NCBI GenBank assembly: GCA_003134595.1 | Contig: PLBS01000068.1 | Location: 1 to 44,219, forward strand | DNA length: 44,219 nucleotides | Direction of reading: 5' to 3' | Source of the DNA: Gallionella sp. | GTDB lineage: Bacteria; Pseudomonadota; Gammaproteobacteria; Burkholderiales; Gallionellaceae | Shown here: positions 16,249 to 24,008 of the stretch, piece by piece | Numbering within the stretch: the stretch's first letter is position 1 | Layout: every line of letters starts with the position of its first letter | The notes under the pieces: model-generated | What the model was told of the DNA's origin: nothing | What the model saw: only the letters and a program-made list of their open reading frames with translations | Database searches by the model: none | Program-made: the position numbers and the translations under genes

Positions 16249-17460
16249 ATGCAAACTTCCATTCCTGCCCAATTGCTGAGTCATCCCGATATCGCGGAAG
16301 CCGATGCCATCCTGCGCAGCTGCGTGCATTGCGGGTTCTGCAATGCGACCTGCCCCACCTATCAGCTGCTGGGATCGGAACTGGATGGCCCGCGCGGACG
16401 TATCTATCTGATCAAAGAGATGCTGGAGACTGGCCAGGCCAGCGACAAGACCCGTTTGCATCTGGATCGCTGCCTGACCTGCCGCGCCTGCGAAACCACC
16501 TGCCCGTCCGGCGTGCGCTATGGCCGCCTGATAGACATCGGGCGCGAGATGGCCGAAGTGCGTGCGCCGCGTTCGCTTTCCGCAAGACTGTTGCGCAAGG
16601 CCATGCTTGCAGTGCTTCCCTACACTGCTCGCATCTCCGTTGCCTTGGCTTTGGCGCGGGTGTTTCGCCCGCTGCTGCCGCTGCATCTGCAGAAAAAGAT
16701 TCCGGCCAGACAGACCGCATCCATCACACCGGCAACTTTACATTCGCGACGCATGCTGGTCCTGCAAGGCTGCATCCAACCGCTGAGCACGCCGAACACC
16801 AATGCCGCGGCGGCGCGTGTGCTCGACCGGCTCGGCATCTCGCTGATCAGCGCACCAGGCGCCGGTTGCTGCGGCGCACTGAACCAGCATCTGGCTGACC
16901 CCGAAGGCGCACGCGCCATGATGCGCCGCAACATCGATGCTTGGTGGCCGCATGTCGAGAACGGCGCAGAGGCCATCGTCATGACGGCCAGCGGCTGCGG
17001 TCTGATGGTCAAGGACTATGTTGCTGCATTGAAAGATGATACAAAGTATGCAGACAAGGCGGCACGCATCAGCGAACTCACGCGCGACTTGAGTGAAATA
17101 CTGAACCGTGAGAACCTGAATACCTTCGCGCATATTGGCCGGGGCATGCGCGTGGCCTACCAGTCGTCCTGCACCTTGCAGCACGGCCAGAAACTCGGCG
17201 GAACGGTGGAAGCGATTCTGCAACGCTGCGGCTACGAACTCAGTCCTGTCGCGGACAGCCATCTTTGTTGCGGTGCGGCGGGGACATATACTCTGCTGCA
17301 AGCCGAACTTTCCCGGCAACTGCTGAAGAATAAGCTGGCCGCGCTACATGAAGGGAAACCGGAAGTCATCGCCTCCGCCAATGTCGGTTGCCAGATGCAT
17401 CTGGCCAGCGCAAGCGATCTGCCGGTCAAGCACTGGATAGAGTTGTTGGAACAGAACTAA
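16249..17460 (+). CDS. glcF: Glycolate oxidase iron-sulfur subunit GlcF
   Basis: This is a 403-residue iron-sulfur subunit. Two ferredoxin-type [4Fe-4S] motifs are complete: CVHCGFCNATCPTY near residue 25 and CLTCRACETTCPSG near residue 75. Two CCG domains follow, with GAGCCGALNQH near residue 205 and DSHLCCGAAGTY near residue 340; they bind a further cluster or haem/quinone-linked cofactor in this family. It passes electrons from GlcDE to the quinone pool. The ribosome binding site GAGG lies in the terminal repeat of the preceding MITE-like element. The gap to the aminotransferase gene contains a second MITE-like element, so both genes may use separate promoters. Confidence 0.95.
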   Translation: MQTSIPAQLLSHPDIAEADAILRSCVHCGFCNATCPTYQLLGSELDGPRGRIYLIKEMLETGQASDKTRLHLDRCLTCRACETTCPSGVRYGRLIDIGREMAEVRAPRSLSARLLRKAMLAVLPYTARISVALALARVFRPLLPLHLQKKIPARQTASITPATLHSRRMLVLQGCIQPLSTPNTNAAAARVLDRLGISLISAPGAGCCGALNQHLADPEGARAMMRRNIDAWWPHVENGAEAIVMTASGCGLMVKDYVAALKDDTKYADKAARISELTRDLSEILNRENLNTFAHIGRGMRVAYQSSCTLQHGQKLGGTVEAILQRCGYELSPVADSHLCCGAAGTYTLLQAELSRQLLKNKLAALHEGKPEVIASANVGCQMHLASASDLPVKHWIELLEQN

Positions 17461-17500
17461 GGAGCATTACGTAATTCATGACAGAGACCATACAGCGGCC

Positions 17501-17625
17501 GTCATTCCCGCGAAGGCGGGAATCCAGCTTAACAAACAAGCTCCGCGTAGCGGACAAAATTTCAATGTTGTCCCGCTACGCGGGGATTATTAAATCACCT
17601 GGATTCCCGCTTTCGCGGGAATGAC
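17501..17625. repeat. MITE-like GTCATTCC element, copy 2 (125 bp, intact)
   Basis: The terminal repeats GTCATTCCCGCGAAGGCGGG and CCCGCTTTCGCGGGAATGAC enclose an inner pair, CTCCGCGTAGCGGACAAAA and TTGTCCCGCTACGCGGGG. The two nested cruciform pairs match copy 3 at 23565-23686 and the interrupted copy at 1250-1460. It contains no coding sequence. It lies between glcF and the aminotransferase gene. Confidence 0.88.
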
Positions 17626-17741
17626 GATGTGGTGAGTTTTGCGGGCTATTGCACTCGTTTCGAGCATTGTCTTCAATAATATAAAGCTGAACAGAATCAA
17701 ACGATGTTAATGTTAATTTTAAATTAAAGAAAGGAAATAGC

Positions 17742-18923
17742 ATGACCGTAAAATCGTTCCACCCGCCGCAACGCGTATTGATGGGGCCAGGCCCCTCCGA
17801 TGTCAGCCCGCGAGTTCTGGAAGCCATGTCGCGCCCGACCATCGGCCATCTTGATCCGGTGTTCGTCTCCATGATGGACGAGATGAAAGTGCTGCTGAAA
17901 TACGCTTTCCAGACCGAGAATGAATTGACCATGCCGGTCTCTGCGCCGGGCTCTGCGGGTATGGAAACCTGCTTCGTCAATCTGGTCGAGCCGGGTGACA
18001 AAGTCATCGTATGCCAGAACGGCGTGTTCGGCGGACGCATGAAAGAGAACGTCGAACGTACCGGCGGCATCGCGGTGATGGTTCAGGATGATTGGGGGCG
18101 AGCGGTCGATCCGCAAAAACTGAAGGATGCACTCAAGGCCAATTCCGATGCCAAGGTCGTCGCCTTCGTCCATGCGGAAACTTCCACCGGCGCGCAGTCC
18201 GATGCGAAGACGCTGGTCGAGATCGCGCACCAGCATGATTGCCTGGCCATCGTGGACGCGGTCACTTCGCTGGGCGGCACGCCGCTCAAGGTGGACGAGT
18301 GGAACATCGATGCCATTTATTCAGGCACGCAGAAATGCCTGTCATGCACGCCGGGTCTCTCGCCGGTCAGCTTCAGCAAGAATACGCAGGAAAAGATCAA
18401 GAACCGCAAGACCAAGGTACAGAGCTGGTTCATGGACCTCAATCTGGTGATGGGCTACTGGGGCGGCGCGACCAAGCGCGCCTACCACCACACCGCGCCG
18501 ATCAACGCGCTGTATGGATTGCACGAGGCGCTGGTGATACTGCAGGAGGAAGGTCTGCAAAATTCCTGGGCACGTCATCAGAAGAATCATCTCGCGCTGC
18601 GCGCGGGACTGGAAGCGATGGGTCTGAATTTCGTGGTACCGGAAGCGGAACGCCTTCCGCAACTGAATGCGATCTCGGTGCCGGATGGCGTGGATGAAGC
18701 CGCAGTGCGCGCCATCTTGTTGTCCGACTATCAACTGGAGATCGGCGCAGGCTTGGGCGCGATGGCCGGAAAAGTGTGGCGCATCGGCCTGATGGGCCAC
18801 GCCAGCAACCCGCGCAACGTGCTGCTCTGCCTCAGCGCATTGGACGATGTGCTCGGTCGCGTGAAGGCGCCGATCAAGCGCGGTGTCGCAGTGGATGCAG
18901 CAAACAAAAAACTGGCTGGCTGA
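17742..18923 (+). CDS. Serine-glyoxylate/alanine-glyoxylate type aminotransferase
   Basis: This 393-residue PLP enzyme of fold type I belongs to the class V aminotransferase group, near AGXT and serine-glyoxylate aminotransferase. The N-terminus reads MGPGPSDVSPRVLEAMSRP, followed by APGSAGMETCFVNLVEPGDK. The PLP-binding lysine lies in IYSGTQKCLSCTPGLSP (about residue 198). Its reaction transfers an amino group from serine or alanine to glyoxylate, giving glycine. Placed after glcDEF, it would consume the glyoxylate made by glycolate oxidation, as in the phosphoglycolate salvage of autotrophs. A strong AAGGAA ribosome binding site precedes ATG 17742, and a clear rho-independent terminator follows. 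Confidence 0.9.
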   Translation: MTVKSFHPPQRVLMGPGPSDVSPRVLEAMSRPTIGHLDPVFVSMMDEMKVLLKYAFQTENELTMPVSAPGSAGMETCFVNLVEPGDKVIVCQNGVFGGRMKENVERTGGIAVMVQDDWGRAVDPQKLKDALKANSDAKVVAFVHAETSTGAQSDAKTLVEIAHQHDCLAIVDAVTSLGGTPLKVDEWNIDAIYSGTQKCLSCTPGLSPVSFSKNTQEKIKNRKTKVQSWFMDLNLVMGYWGGATKRAYHHTAPINALYGLHEALVILQEEGLQNSWARHQKNHLALRAGLEAMGLNFVVPEAERLPQLNAISVPDGVDEAAVRAILLSDYQLEIGAGLGAMAGKVWRIGLMGHASNPRNVLLCLSALDDVLGRVKAPIKRGVAVDAANKKLAG

Positions 18924-18947
18924 TTCATTGCACAGCACGCAAACAAA

Positions 18948-18975
18948 AACCCGCCCAGATTGGGCGGGTTTTTTA
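18948..18975 (+). terminator. Rho-independent terminator after the aminotransferase gene
   Basis: A perfect stem AACCCGCCCA/TGGGCGGGTT with a GAT loop is followed by a run of T. It lies 25 bases after the aminotransferase stop and ends the glycolate/glyoxylate block. Confidence 0.92.
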
Positions 18976-19566
18976 TGGGCATTCGGTATCGTCATCCAAT
19001 TTCGCATGAGCGTCCAGTTTCGACCCCCATTCATCCATACGACGTTGTAATTACGCCTCACGAAAGCGGCCTGTCGTGAAGTTCGGCTCCCGACACGTTG
19101 CAGTCCTTCAATTTTACCGATAGCAGGCATTCGGGAATCGAGGAATATTTTTTGGGTGTCAGCATCTCGAATCCGATTAATTAATTCGGATAGTTACAGT
19201 GCTTCCTCCACCAACAATAGAATTGCCGATGCTGTAGTATTGATTGCGAATTGCGCAATGTGCTGCGGCACTTGTTTAGGCTCCAACCTTAGTAAAGGTA
19301 GACCTTCACCACGGGCAGCTCCCGACACATTGCAGTACTTAAAATTTCTCCGAGGCAAGTTTGGTACCACTAATTACCTTCAGGTCATTAGAGAGGCTCA
19401 TGATATGCTGTATTTTCGCGGAGCTACGCATTTTGATCGGCTCTACTCTACGACAATATGCAGTTTGGAATTGTCTGGTTTTCTGCCTCAACAGAAAGAA
19501 AGTGCAGGGGGCAGTTATTTCGGAACGGCCTGATTTTTTGGCTGAACAATAATTGAAAGGATTTTT
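18976..19566 (+). other. Gene-poor region with a diverged direct repeat, upstream of the AT-rich islet
   Basis: I see no supportable gene here. A 125-codon GTG frame (19156-19533) lacks a ribosome binding site, recognisable motifs and coherent composition. Two diverged copies of a ~40-base sequence (CTCCCGACACGTTGCAGT at 19086 and CTCCCGACACATTGCAGT at 19319) lie about 230 bases apart. Similar sequence around 19010-19130 looks like a decayed intergenic repeat. Base composition falls from GC-rich to AT-rich across this stretch, which marks the left border of the islet. Confidence 0.55.
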
Positions 19567-19923
19567 ATGAAGGTCGGTAATAATATTATTATTTTGTCAG
19601 ATACATTGCTAGTACCTGATGGGCAGCAAGTTGAATTTGAACATCGCATTAGTGAGGATGATTTTTTTAATTGTCGTTTTAATTTTTTGGAAAATGTTTC
19701 AGATACAAAATTGGGGTTAGGTCCACACGCAAAAGTTGATTTTAAAGATGATTGGTTCAATATAAGTTTTAACAACTTTAATCAATTGCTTGCCACTACC
19801 ATTAATTTAAATGGATTTGCTTTATCTAATAAAAGGGAGCCAATTAGTATAATTGCCGCGATCTATAAATATAAAAATATGTCGAAGATTGAATTTCAAG
19901 TTATGTTGCAGGTGGCATCATGA
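19567..19923 (+). CDS. Hypothetical 118-residue protein of the AT-rich islet
   Basis: I do not recognise this protein. It is small, soluble and probably beta-rich: MKVGNNIIILSDTLLVPDGQ, then alternating hydrophobic strands such as FNCRFNFLENV, WFNISFNNFNQLL and IEFQVMLQVAS. It has no signal peptide or membrane helix. A good ribosome binding site (AAAGGA, 5 bases before ATG) and an ATGA overlap with the next gene support translation. The codon and base composition is strikingly AT-rich compared with every other gene in the window, pointing to horizontal acquisition. It may be a sensor or regulatory partner of the membrane protein that follows, which is an inference from the coupling. Confidence 0.72.
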   Translation: MKVGNNIIILSDTLLVPDGQQVEFEHRISEDDFFNCRFNFLENVSDTKLGLGPHAKVDFKDDWFNISFNNFNQLLATTINLNGFALSNKREPISIIAAIYKYKNMSKIEFQVMLQVAS

Positions 19924-20282
19924 CTATGCAGAGTGGGACCACAGGTCAGGTTCTTGTTGTCGATGTTAATCATGATAATACTCGTCAAGAGGTTATTACT
20001 ATCACAGATAACAAGTTGGAGTTGATTTTGATTAAGCATTTGTCCACGGTAGAAACTTCAAAATCTTGGCAAACACCTTTTGGTTTATTAGTGACAATAA
20101 TAATTGTTTTTTGTACTTCTGACTTTAAAAAAGCGTGGGGCGTCTCTGCTGATACATGGTCTGCTGTCTTTATTATATTTGCCTTAATTACATTGATTTG
20201 GTTGATCTATTGCGTTGTAAAATATAAGCATTCTGAATCTGTAGATAATCTTATGGCTACTATTAAAAACACGAAAGTTTAA
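19920..20282 (+). CDS. Hypothetical two-helix membrane protein of the AT-rich islet
   Basis: This is an unrecognised 120-residue protein with a polar N-terminal domain (residues 1-55, containing GQVLVVDVNHDNTRQEVITI). A hairpin of two membrane helices follows: PFGLLVTIIIVFC at about 57-69 and AVFIIFALITLIWLIYCVV at about 82-100. A short charged tail ends the protein. Its start overlaps the stop of the preceding gene as ATGA, so the pair is translationally coupled. Small proteins with two membrane helices are frequent as effectors in bacterial conflict systems, and also occur as ordinary orphans. Nothing in the sequence proves either role. Composition is as AT-rich as in its partner. Confidence 0.7.
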   Translation: MTMQSGTTGQVLVVDVNHDNTRQEVITITDNKLELILIKHLSTVETSKSWQTPFGLLVTIIIVFCTSDFKKAWGVSADTWSAVFIIFALITLIWLIYCVVKYKHSESVDNLMATIKNTKV

Positions 20283-20573
20283 TTTTTGCTATTTGCAATT
20301 TAGGCTTAGTTTGTCTTTATTGTTTTGTGTATTGTGTTTCGTGCTTGTTAGTTGAATTTGTTTTTAATTTCGCGGTACGTATTTTGTCTTATACGTTGTA
20401 GGCTTTACCGTTCATGGCATTTAACGAAGAGTTTAATAGCTAACGTCTTAATTGGAGGACAATCGTGACAGTCGGCTAATGGCACCAAGCGGAGCCCCAT
20501 GGTATTAAGTTCGATGCCCGAAAGCCGACAGTCTTCAGTCCGTAATTGGTACATTCCCGCCATTTGTCAATGC
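20283..20573 (+). other. Intergenic region at the right border of the islet
   Basis: AT-rich DNA continues to about 20450 and then returns to normal composition. A GGAGGACAATCGTG string looks like a start signal but leads to only four codons before TAA. GTCGGCT (20471) and AGCCGAC (20523) form a possible 7-bp stem around a 45-base loop. I see no gene and no recognisable attachment site. Confidence 0.45.
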
Positions 20574-20885
20574 TCACCCTCCATCCAGAGTGTCATCCAC
20601 ACGGATGACTTCGCCCTCAATCACCTCACCCCTGATTTTTTCACCCTCGACCACCTCGCCTTCCATCACCACACCGCGAGGGGGAAAGTTGCGCATCTGC
20701 TTTCGCAGCTCACGGGTTTTCCACCATAGATAGCCCCAGGCTATCGCACCGGCGACCAGAATGATCGCAAGTACCACCATCGAGAACATAAACACCAAGC
20801 CGATCAACACAACGGTCAAGACAAAAACTACCATCTTGCGCAAAGGGTTTGGTAAATTTGTAGAGGTATGTGGGAGATTTCTCAT
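20574..20885 (-). CDS. Small membrane protein with an acidic repeat tail
   Basis: This is a 103-residue protein of unknown function. Two closely spaced hydrophobic stretches (MVVFVLTVVLIGLVFMFSMV and VLAIILVAGAIAWGYLWW, residues about 18-57) probably form a helical hairpin. A basic stretch (KTRELRKQMRN) follows, and then a tail built from short repeats of the type GEVVEGEKIRGEVIEGEVI. It lies 16 bases after the AEC transporter stop on the same strand, so it is probably co-transcribed. The tail may be a cytoplasmic beta-strand repeat. No family is recognised. Confidence 0.7.
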   Translation of the reverse strand: MRNLPHTSTNLPNPLRKMVVFVLTVVLIGLVFMFSMVVLAIILVAGAIAWGYLWWKTRELRKQMRNFPPRGVVMEGEVVEGEKIRGEVIEGEVIRVDDTLDGG

Positions 20886-20901
20886 TTGTTTAATGTCCGT
20901 T

Positions 20902-21807
20902 TTACACGCCCTGCATCAGCCACCACCAGCCTGTCAGCGTAGCGAATGAAATCACCAGCCCAACCGCTACCATCAGTGTAGCCAGGGGCGGATCGAGGTC
21001 GTGCTCGGTTGCGAGAATCGCGGCGGTGATCATCGGCGGCATGGCCGCTTCGAACAGCGTGATTTGTATGGCCTGCCCATGCGCGCCGAGCAGCGGCACA
21101 TATAACAAAAACAATACCAGCGGCGCCAGCACCAGCTTGAATGCCAGGCCTATGGCGAGGTTCCTGCCATTGCCCGCGAGATGTCCAAGACGCAATTGAA
21201 AGCCGACCGCGAGCAGCGCCAGCGGTGCCAATGTATCGCCCATGCGCTTGAGCACGATGGTGAGCCATGCCGGATATTCCAGAGGGATCAACAACAACGC
21301 GATCACCAATGCGATGAATGGGGGAAACAGCAAAATACGCTTTGCCATTTCACCGATGCCGGGGCGACCCGACGAATAGATGCCGGCAACGGTGATACCC
21401 AATGTGGAGAGCACCAGAAAGGAACCGAGCTGGTCGACGATGATGCCGCTGGCGAGTCCCTGGTGTCCGTAATACGCCTCGATCATCGGCAAACCAACGA
21501 ATGAAGTATTGCCCAATCCACCGGTCAGTATCAGTGCGCCCACTGTGCGTCGCGGCAAATTCAGCCAGTGTCCGATGAGCCAGAAAAATCCCGCCGCCAG
21601 TCCGAAGAATAGCCATGCCATCGCCGCCATCAGGCCGACATCGCCGCTGATCTTCAGATCGTGCACATACAACAGCGTCAGCGCGGGAAGAGAAACATGG
21701 ATGATGAAGCTGTTGAGCACGGCAGGCGTGTTGACCGGCATGCGCCGCGTGCGGTGCAGCAGCATACCGGCGATGAAGCAGAGAATGAGCAGGATGAGAT
21801 TATTCAC
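20902..21807 (-). CDS. AEC (auxin efflux carrier) family transporter
   Basis: This 301-residue inner-membrane protein has about ten hydrophobic helices and the AEC two-half layout. The N-terminal half begins MNNLILLILCFIAGMLLHRT. The central region contains GGLGNTSFVGLPMIEAYYG, the conserved crossover motif near residue 100. The C-terminal half carries FEAAMPPMITAAILATEHDL. AEC proteins move small carboxylates such as malate, malonate or lactate; the substrate cannot be read from the sequence. The small repeat-tail membrane protein follows in the same direction. Confidence 0.9.
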   Translation of the reverse strand: MNNLILLILCFIAGMLLHRTRRMPVNTPAVLNSFIIHVSLPALTLLYVHDLKISGDVGLMAAMAWLFFGLAAGFFWLIGHWLNLPRRTVGALILTGGLGNTSFVGLPMIEAYYGHQGLASGIIVDQLGSFLVLSTLGITVAGIYSSGRPGIGEMAKRILLFPPFIALVIALLLIPLEYPAWLTIVLKRMGDTLAPLALLAVGFQLRLGHLAGNGRNLAIGLAFKLVLAPLVLFLLYVPLLGAHGQAIQITLFEAAMPPMITAAILATEHDLDPPLATLMVAVGLVISFATLTGWWWLMQGV

Positions 21808-21869
21808 TTAACCACATTTATGCGGATCAAAAATGTCGGCACACTTCTTGACCGAATGTTTGCGCACTT

Positions 21870-22085
21870 CTAACAGCAACCACCCTTACCGCCACCAAGC
21901 TGAATCGGCGGGCAGGGAACCGTTCCATAAGAGCAATAGACACAGCAATCTCCCGCTTTGGGTTTGAGTATTGTTCGACAATTTGTACATTCATAAAACC
22001 ACTGACACGCATCGGTAGGCATCTCTTCTTCCTTGGCAAAACCGCACACGGGACAGGTAAGCACTGATCTGGTTTGAATTTGCAT
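21870..22085 (-). CDS. GDCCVxC-domain small protein
   Basis: This is a 71-residue protein, starting at MQIQTRSVLTCPVCGFAKEE. A CPVCG and CTNC pair suggests a small zinc-ribbon half, followed by GDCCVYCSYGTVPCPPIQL, the hallmark of the GDCCVxC (seleno)protein family. In this copy all candidate redox positions are Cys, with no in-frame TGA used as Sec. It ends in GGGKGGCC. The track shows a longer frame that runs back into thrC; I chose the internal ATG at 22085, which leaves 28 bases after the thrC stop. Function is unknown, possibly redox or metal handling. Confidence 0.82.
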   Translation of the reverse strand: MQIQTRSVLTCPVCGFAKEEEMPTDACQWFYECTNCRTILKPKAGDCCVYCSYGTVPCPPIQLGGGKGGCC

Positions 22086-22113
22086 GAATGCTTCAATGCT
22101 CGAAAAATCTGAA

Positions 22114-23547
22114 TTACGACGGCACTCTTGCCGCGATGAACGCCTTGAGTTGCGCGACATCCGGCGGCAGCTTGTCAAAGCGTTGCGGCAGCTTCTCGAT
22201 TCCTTCCAGCGCGGCGGGACGTTCCGGTTGGCGGCCCAATGCTTCGACGATGGTTTCCTCAAATTTGGCGGGCAGCGCGGTTTCCAGGCAGATCAGCGGC
22301 AGGCTGGGGCGGCGCTGTTCCAGACCCACTTTCAAGCCGTCGGCGGTGTGCGGATCGACCATCACGCCGTATTCCTCCCACAGTTCGCGTATGGTCATCA
22401 GACGATCCTGGTGCGTGCTCTTGCCGGAGGCGAAATCGAACTTCGGCAGCGCCTCCCAATAGGCCGTGCCCTTGATGTCGAAAGCGCCGCCCGTATCCAC
22501 CTTGCTCCAGAACTCGCGCAACTTCGCGCCATCGCGCCCGACCAGGTCGAACACGAAGCGCTCGAAGTTGCTCGCCTTGGAGATGTCCATCGACGGGCTG
22601 CTGGTCTCGTAGGTGTGGTCGGTGCCGCGCGGGCGATACACACCGGTGCGGAAGAATTCGTCCAGCACGTCGTTCTCGTTGGTGGCGAGAATGAGCTGAC
22701 CGATAGGCAGCCCCATCATGCGCGCGATGTGCCCGGCGCAGATGTTGCCGAAGTTGCCGGAGGGCACGGAGAACGCGACCTGCTCGTCGTTCGATTTGGT
22801 CGCGGCGAAATAACCCTTGAAGTAATACACGATCTGCGCCGATACGCGCGCCCAGTTGATCGAGTTGACCGTGCCGATCTTGTACTTGGCCTTGAAGGCA
22901 TGGTCGTTGGAGACCGCCTTCACCATGTCCTGCGCGTCGTCGAACATGCCGTTGATGGCGATGTTGTAGATGTTGGGGTCTTGCAGCGAATACATCTGCG
23001 CGCGCTGGAAGCTCGACATCTTGCCATGCGGCGACAACATGAACACGCGGATACCGTGCTTGCCGCGCATCGCATATTCGGCGGCAGAACCGGTGTCGCC
23101 GGAAGTCGCACCGAGGATGTTCAGTTCGTCATGCTTTTTTGCCAGCGCGTACTCGAACAGGTTGCCGAGCAACTGCATCGCCATGTCCTTGAACGCCAGC
23201 GTCGGGCCGTTGGAGAGTTCGAGAATATGCACGCCGGGTTCCAGCGTGCGCAGCGGCGTGATCTGCTTGAAATCGGAATCGGCGCGGCCGTTGCTGTAAA
23301 CGGCGGCGGTGTAGGTCTTGTTGATGATGGCGCGCAAATCGTTCGCCGGAATGTCGGTGATGAATTTCGACAGCACTGCAAATGCAAGATCGGCATACGA
23401 CAACTTGCGCCACGCATCAAGCTCGGCGCGCGTCACTTGCGGATATTGCTCGGGCAGATACAGGCCGCCATCGGGAGCGAGACCACCCAGCAGGATTTCG
23501 GTGAAGTTTTTTGCGGGTGCGTTGCCGCGTGTGGAAATGTATTTCAT
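22114..23547 (-). CDS. thrC: Threonine synthase
   Basis: This is a 477-residue PLP enzyme of fold type II that converts O-phosphohomoserine to threonine and phosphate. It starts MKYISTRGNAPAKNFTEILL. The PLP lysine is in GPTLAFKDMAMQLLGN (about residue 110), and the phosphate-binding stretch LGATSGDTGSAAEYAMRGKH follows. VPSGNFGNICAGHIARMMGL lies in the central part. Length and motifs match the long form found in Proteobacteria. hom lies upstream on the same strand, with a cupin gene and a MITE-like element between them. Together with hom it covers two of the last three steps to threonine; thrB is not in the window. Confidence 0.96.
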   Translation of the reverse strand: MKYISTRGNAPAKNFTEILLGGLAPDGGLYLPEQYPQVTRAELDAWRKLSYADLAFAVLSKFITDIPANDLRAIINKTYTAAVYSNGRADSDFKQITPLRTLEPGVHILELSNGPTLAFKDMAMQLLGNLFEYALAKKHDELNILGATSGDTGSAAEYAMRGKHGIRVFMLSPHGKMSSFQRAQMYSLQDPNIYNIAINGMFDDAQDMVKAVSNDHAFKAKYKIGTVNSINWARVSAQIVYYFKGYFAATKSNDEQVAFSVPSGNFGNICAGHIARMMGLPIGQLILATNENDVLDEFFRTGVYRPRGTDHTYETSSPSMDISKASNFERFVFDLVGRDGAKLREFWSKVDTGGAFDIKGTAYWEALPKFDFASGKSTHQDRLMTIRELWEEYGVMVDPHTADGLKVGLEQRRPSLPLICLETALPAKFEETIVEALGRQPERPAALEGIEKLPQRFDKLPPDVAQLKAFIAARVPS

Positions 23548-23564
23548 TTGATGCTCGCTTTATC

Positions 23565-23686
23565 GTCATTCCCGCGAAGGCGGGAATCCAGTAAATTAAC
23601 CAGCCCCGCGAAGCGGGACAAAACCAGAAATTGCCCGCTACGCGGAATTTATTTTATCGCTGGATTCCCGCCTTCGCGGGAATGAC
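23565..23686. repeat. MITE-like GTCATTCC element, copy 3 (122 bp, intact)
   Basis: The ends are GTCATTCCCGCGAAGGCGGG and CCCGCCTTCGCGGGAATGAC. The inner arms are CCCCGCGAAGCGGGACAAAA and TTGCCCGCTACGCGG. It lies between the cupin gene stop and the thrC start on the minus strand, just upstream of thrC, where it may alter the leader of the thrC transcript. Confidence 0.88.
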
Positions 23687-23692
23687 AGACTT

Positions 23693-24007
23693 TTAAATTT
23701 CCTCAACCAAAAACAGCAGGGCTGTAGGCGTGATCGAACGCCCCTTATGACCGCTCGCCGAACCCGACGGGATGAAGATTCCCGAGCCTTCCGGATAACG
23801 CACAAGGTGTCCGTGAAAATCGATTTCCAGTTCACCCTGAATCACGAAACCAATATGCCCCTTCTCGCACCATTCCGGCTCAACGAATTCGGAGGTGAAC
23901 TCAACCAGACGAAGCTGTTTTGTGCCACTACGAAAAACCTTGAATCTCGCGCCATGAATCGAGCTCTGCCACTCCAAAGAGTCGAACAGAACTCTATGTT
24001 GTTCCAT
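23693..24007 (-). CDS. Small cupin-domain protein
   Basis: This is a 104-residue single-domain cupin. The first cupin motif region reads EKGHIGFVIQGELEIDFHGH and the second PEGSGIFIPSGSASGHKG. The full set of metal-binding His/Glu residues of the classical motif is only partly present (GHIGFVIQGELE). I start at ATG 24007 (MEQHRV), one base from the hom stop. The track's TTG at 24019 is inside hom and unlikely. Coupling to hom and the position before thrC suggest co-transcription in the threonine operon, but no role in amino-acid synthesis is known to me. Confidence 0.78.
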   Translation of the reverse strand: MEQHRVLFDSLEWQSSIHGARFKVFRSGTKQLRLVEFTSEFVEPEWCEKGHIGFVIQGELEIDFHGHLVRYPEGSGIFIPSGSASGHKGRSITPTALLFLVEEI

Positions 24008-24008
24008 T

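Noticed and set aside
19156-19533. A 125-codon GTG frame before the AT-rich islet
   Set aside because: It has no ribosome binding site and no recognisable motif, and it overlaps a decayed direct repeat.
20465-20480. GGAGG followed by GTG as a gene start
   Set aside because: The frame has a stop after four codons.
22084-23685. A 533-codon plus-strand frame opposite thrC
   Set aside because: It is a shadow: thrC has full PLP motifs on the other strand, and this frame continues into the MITE-like repeat.
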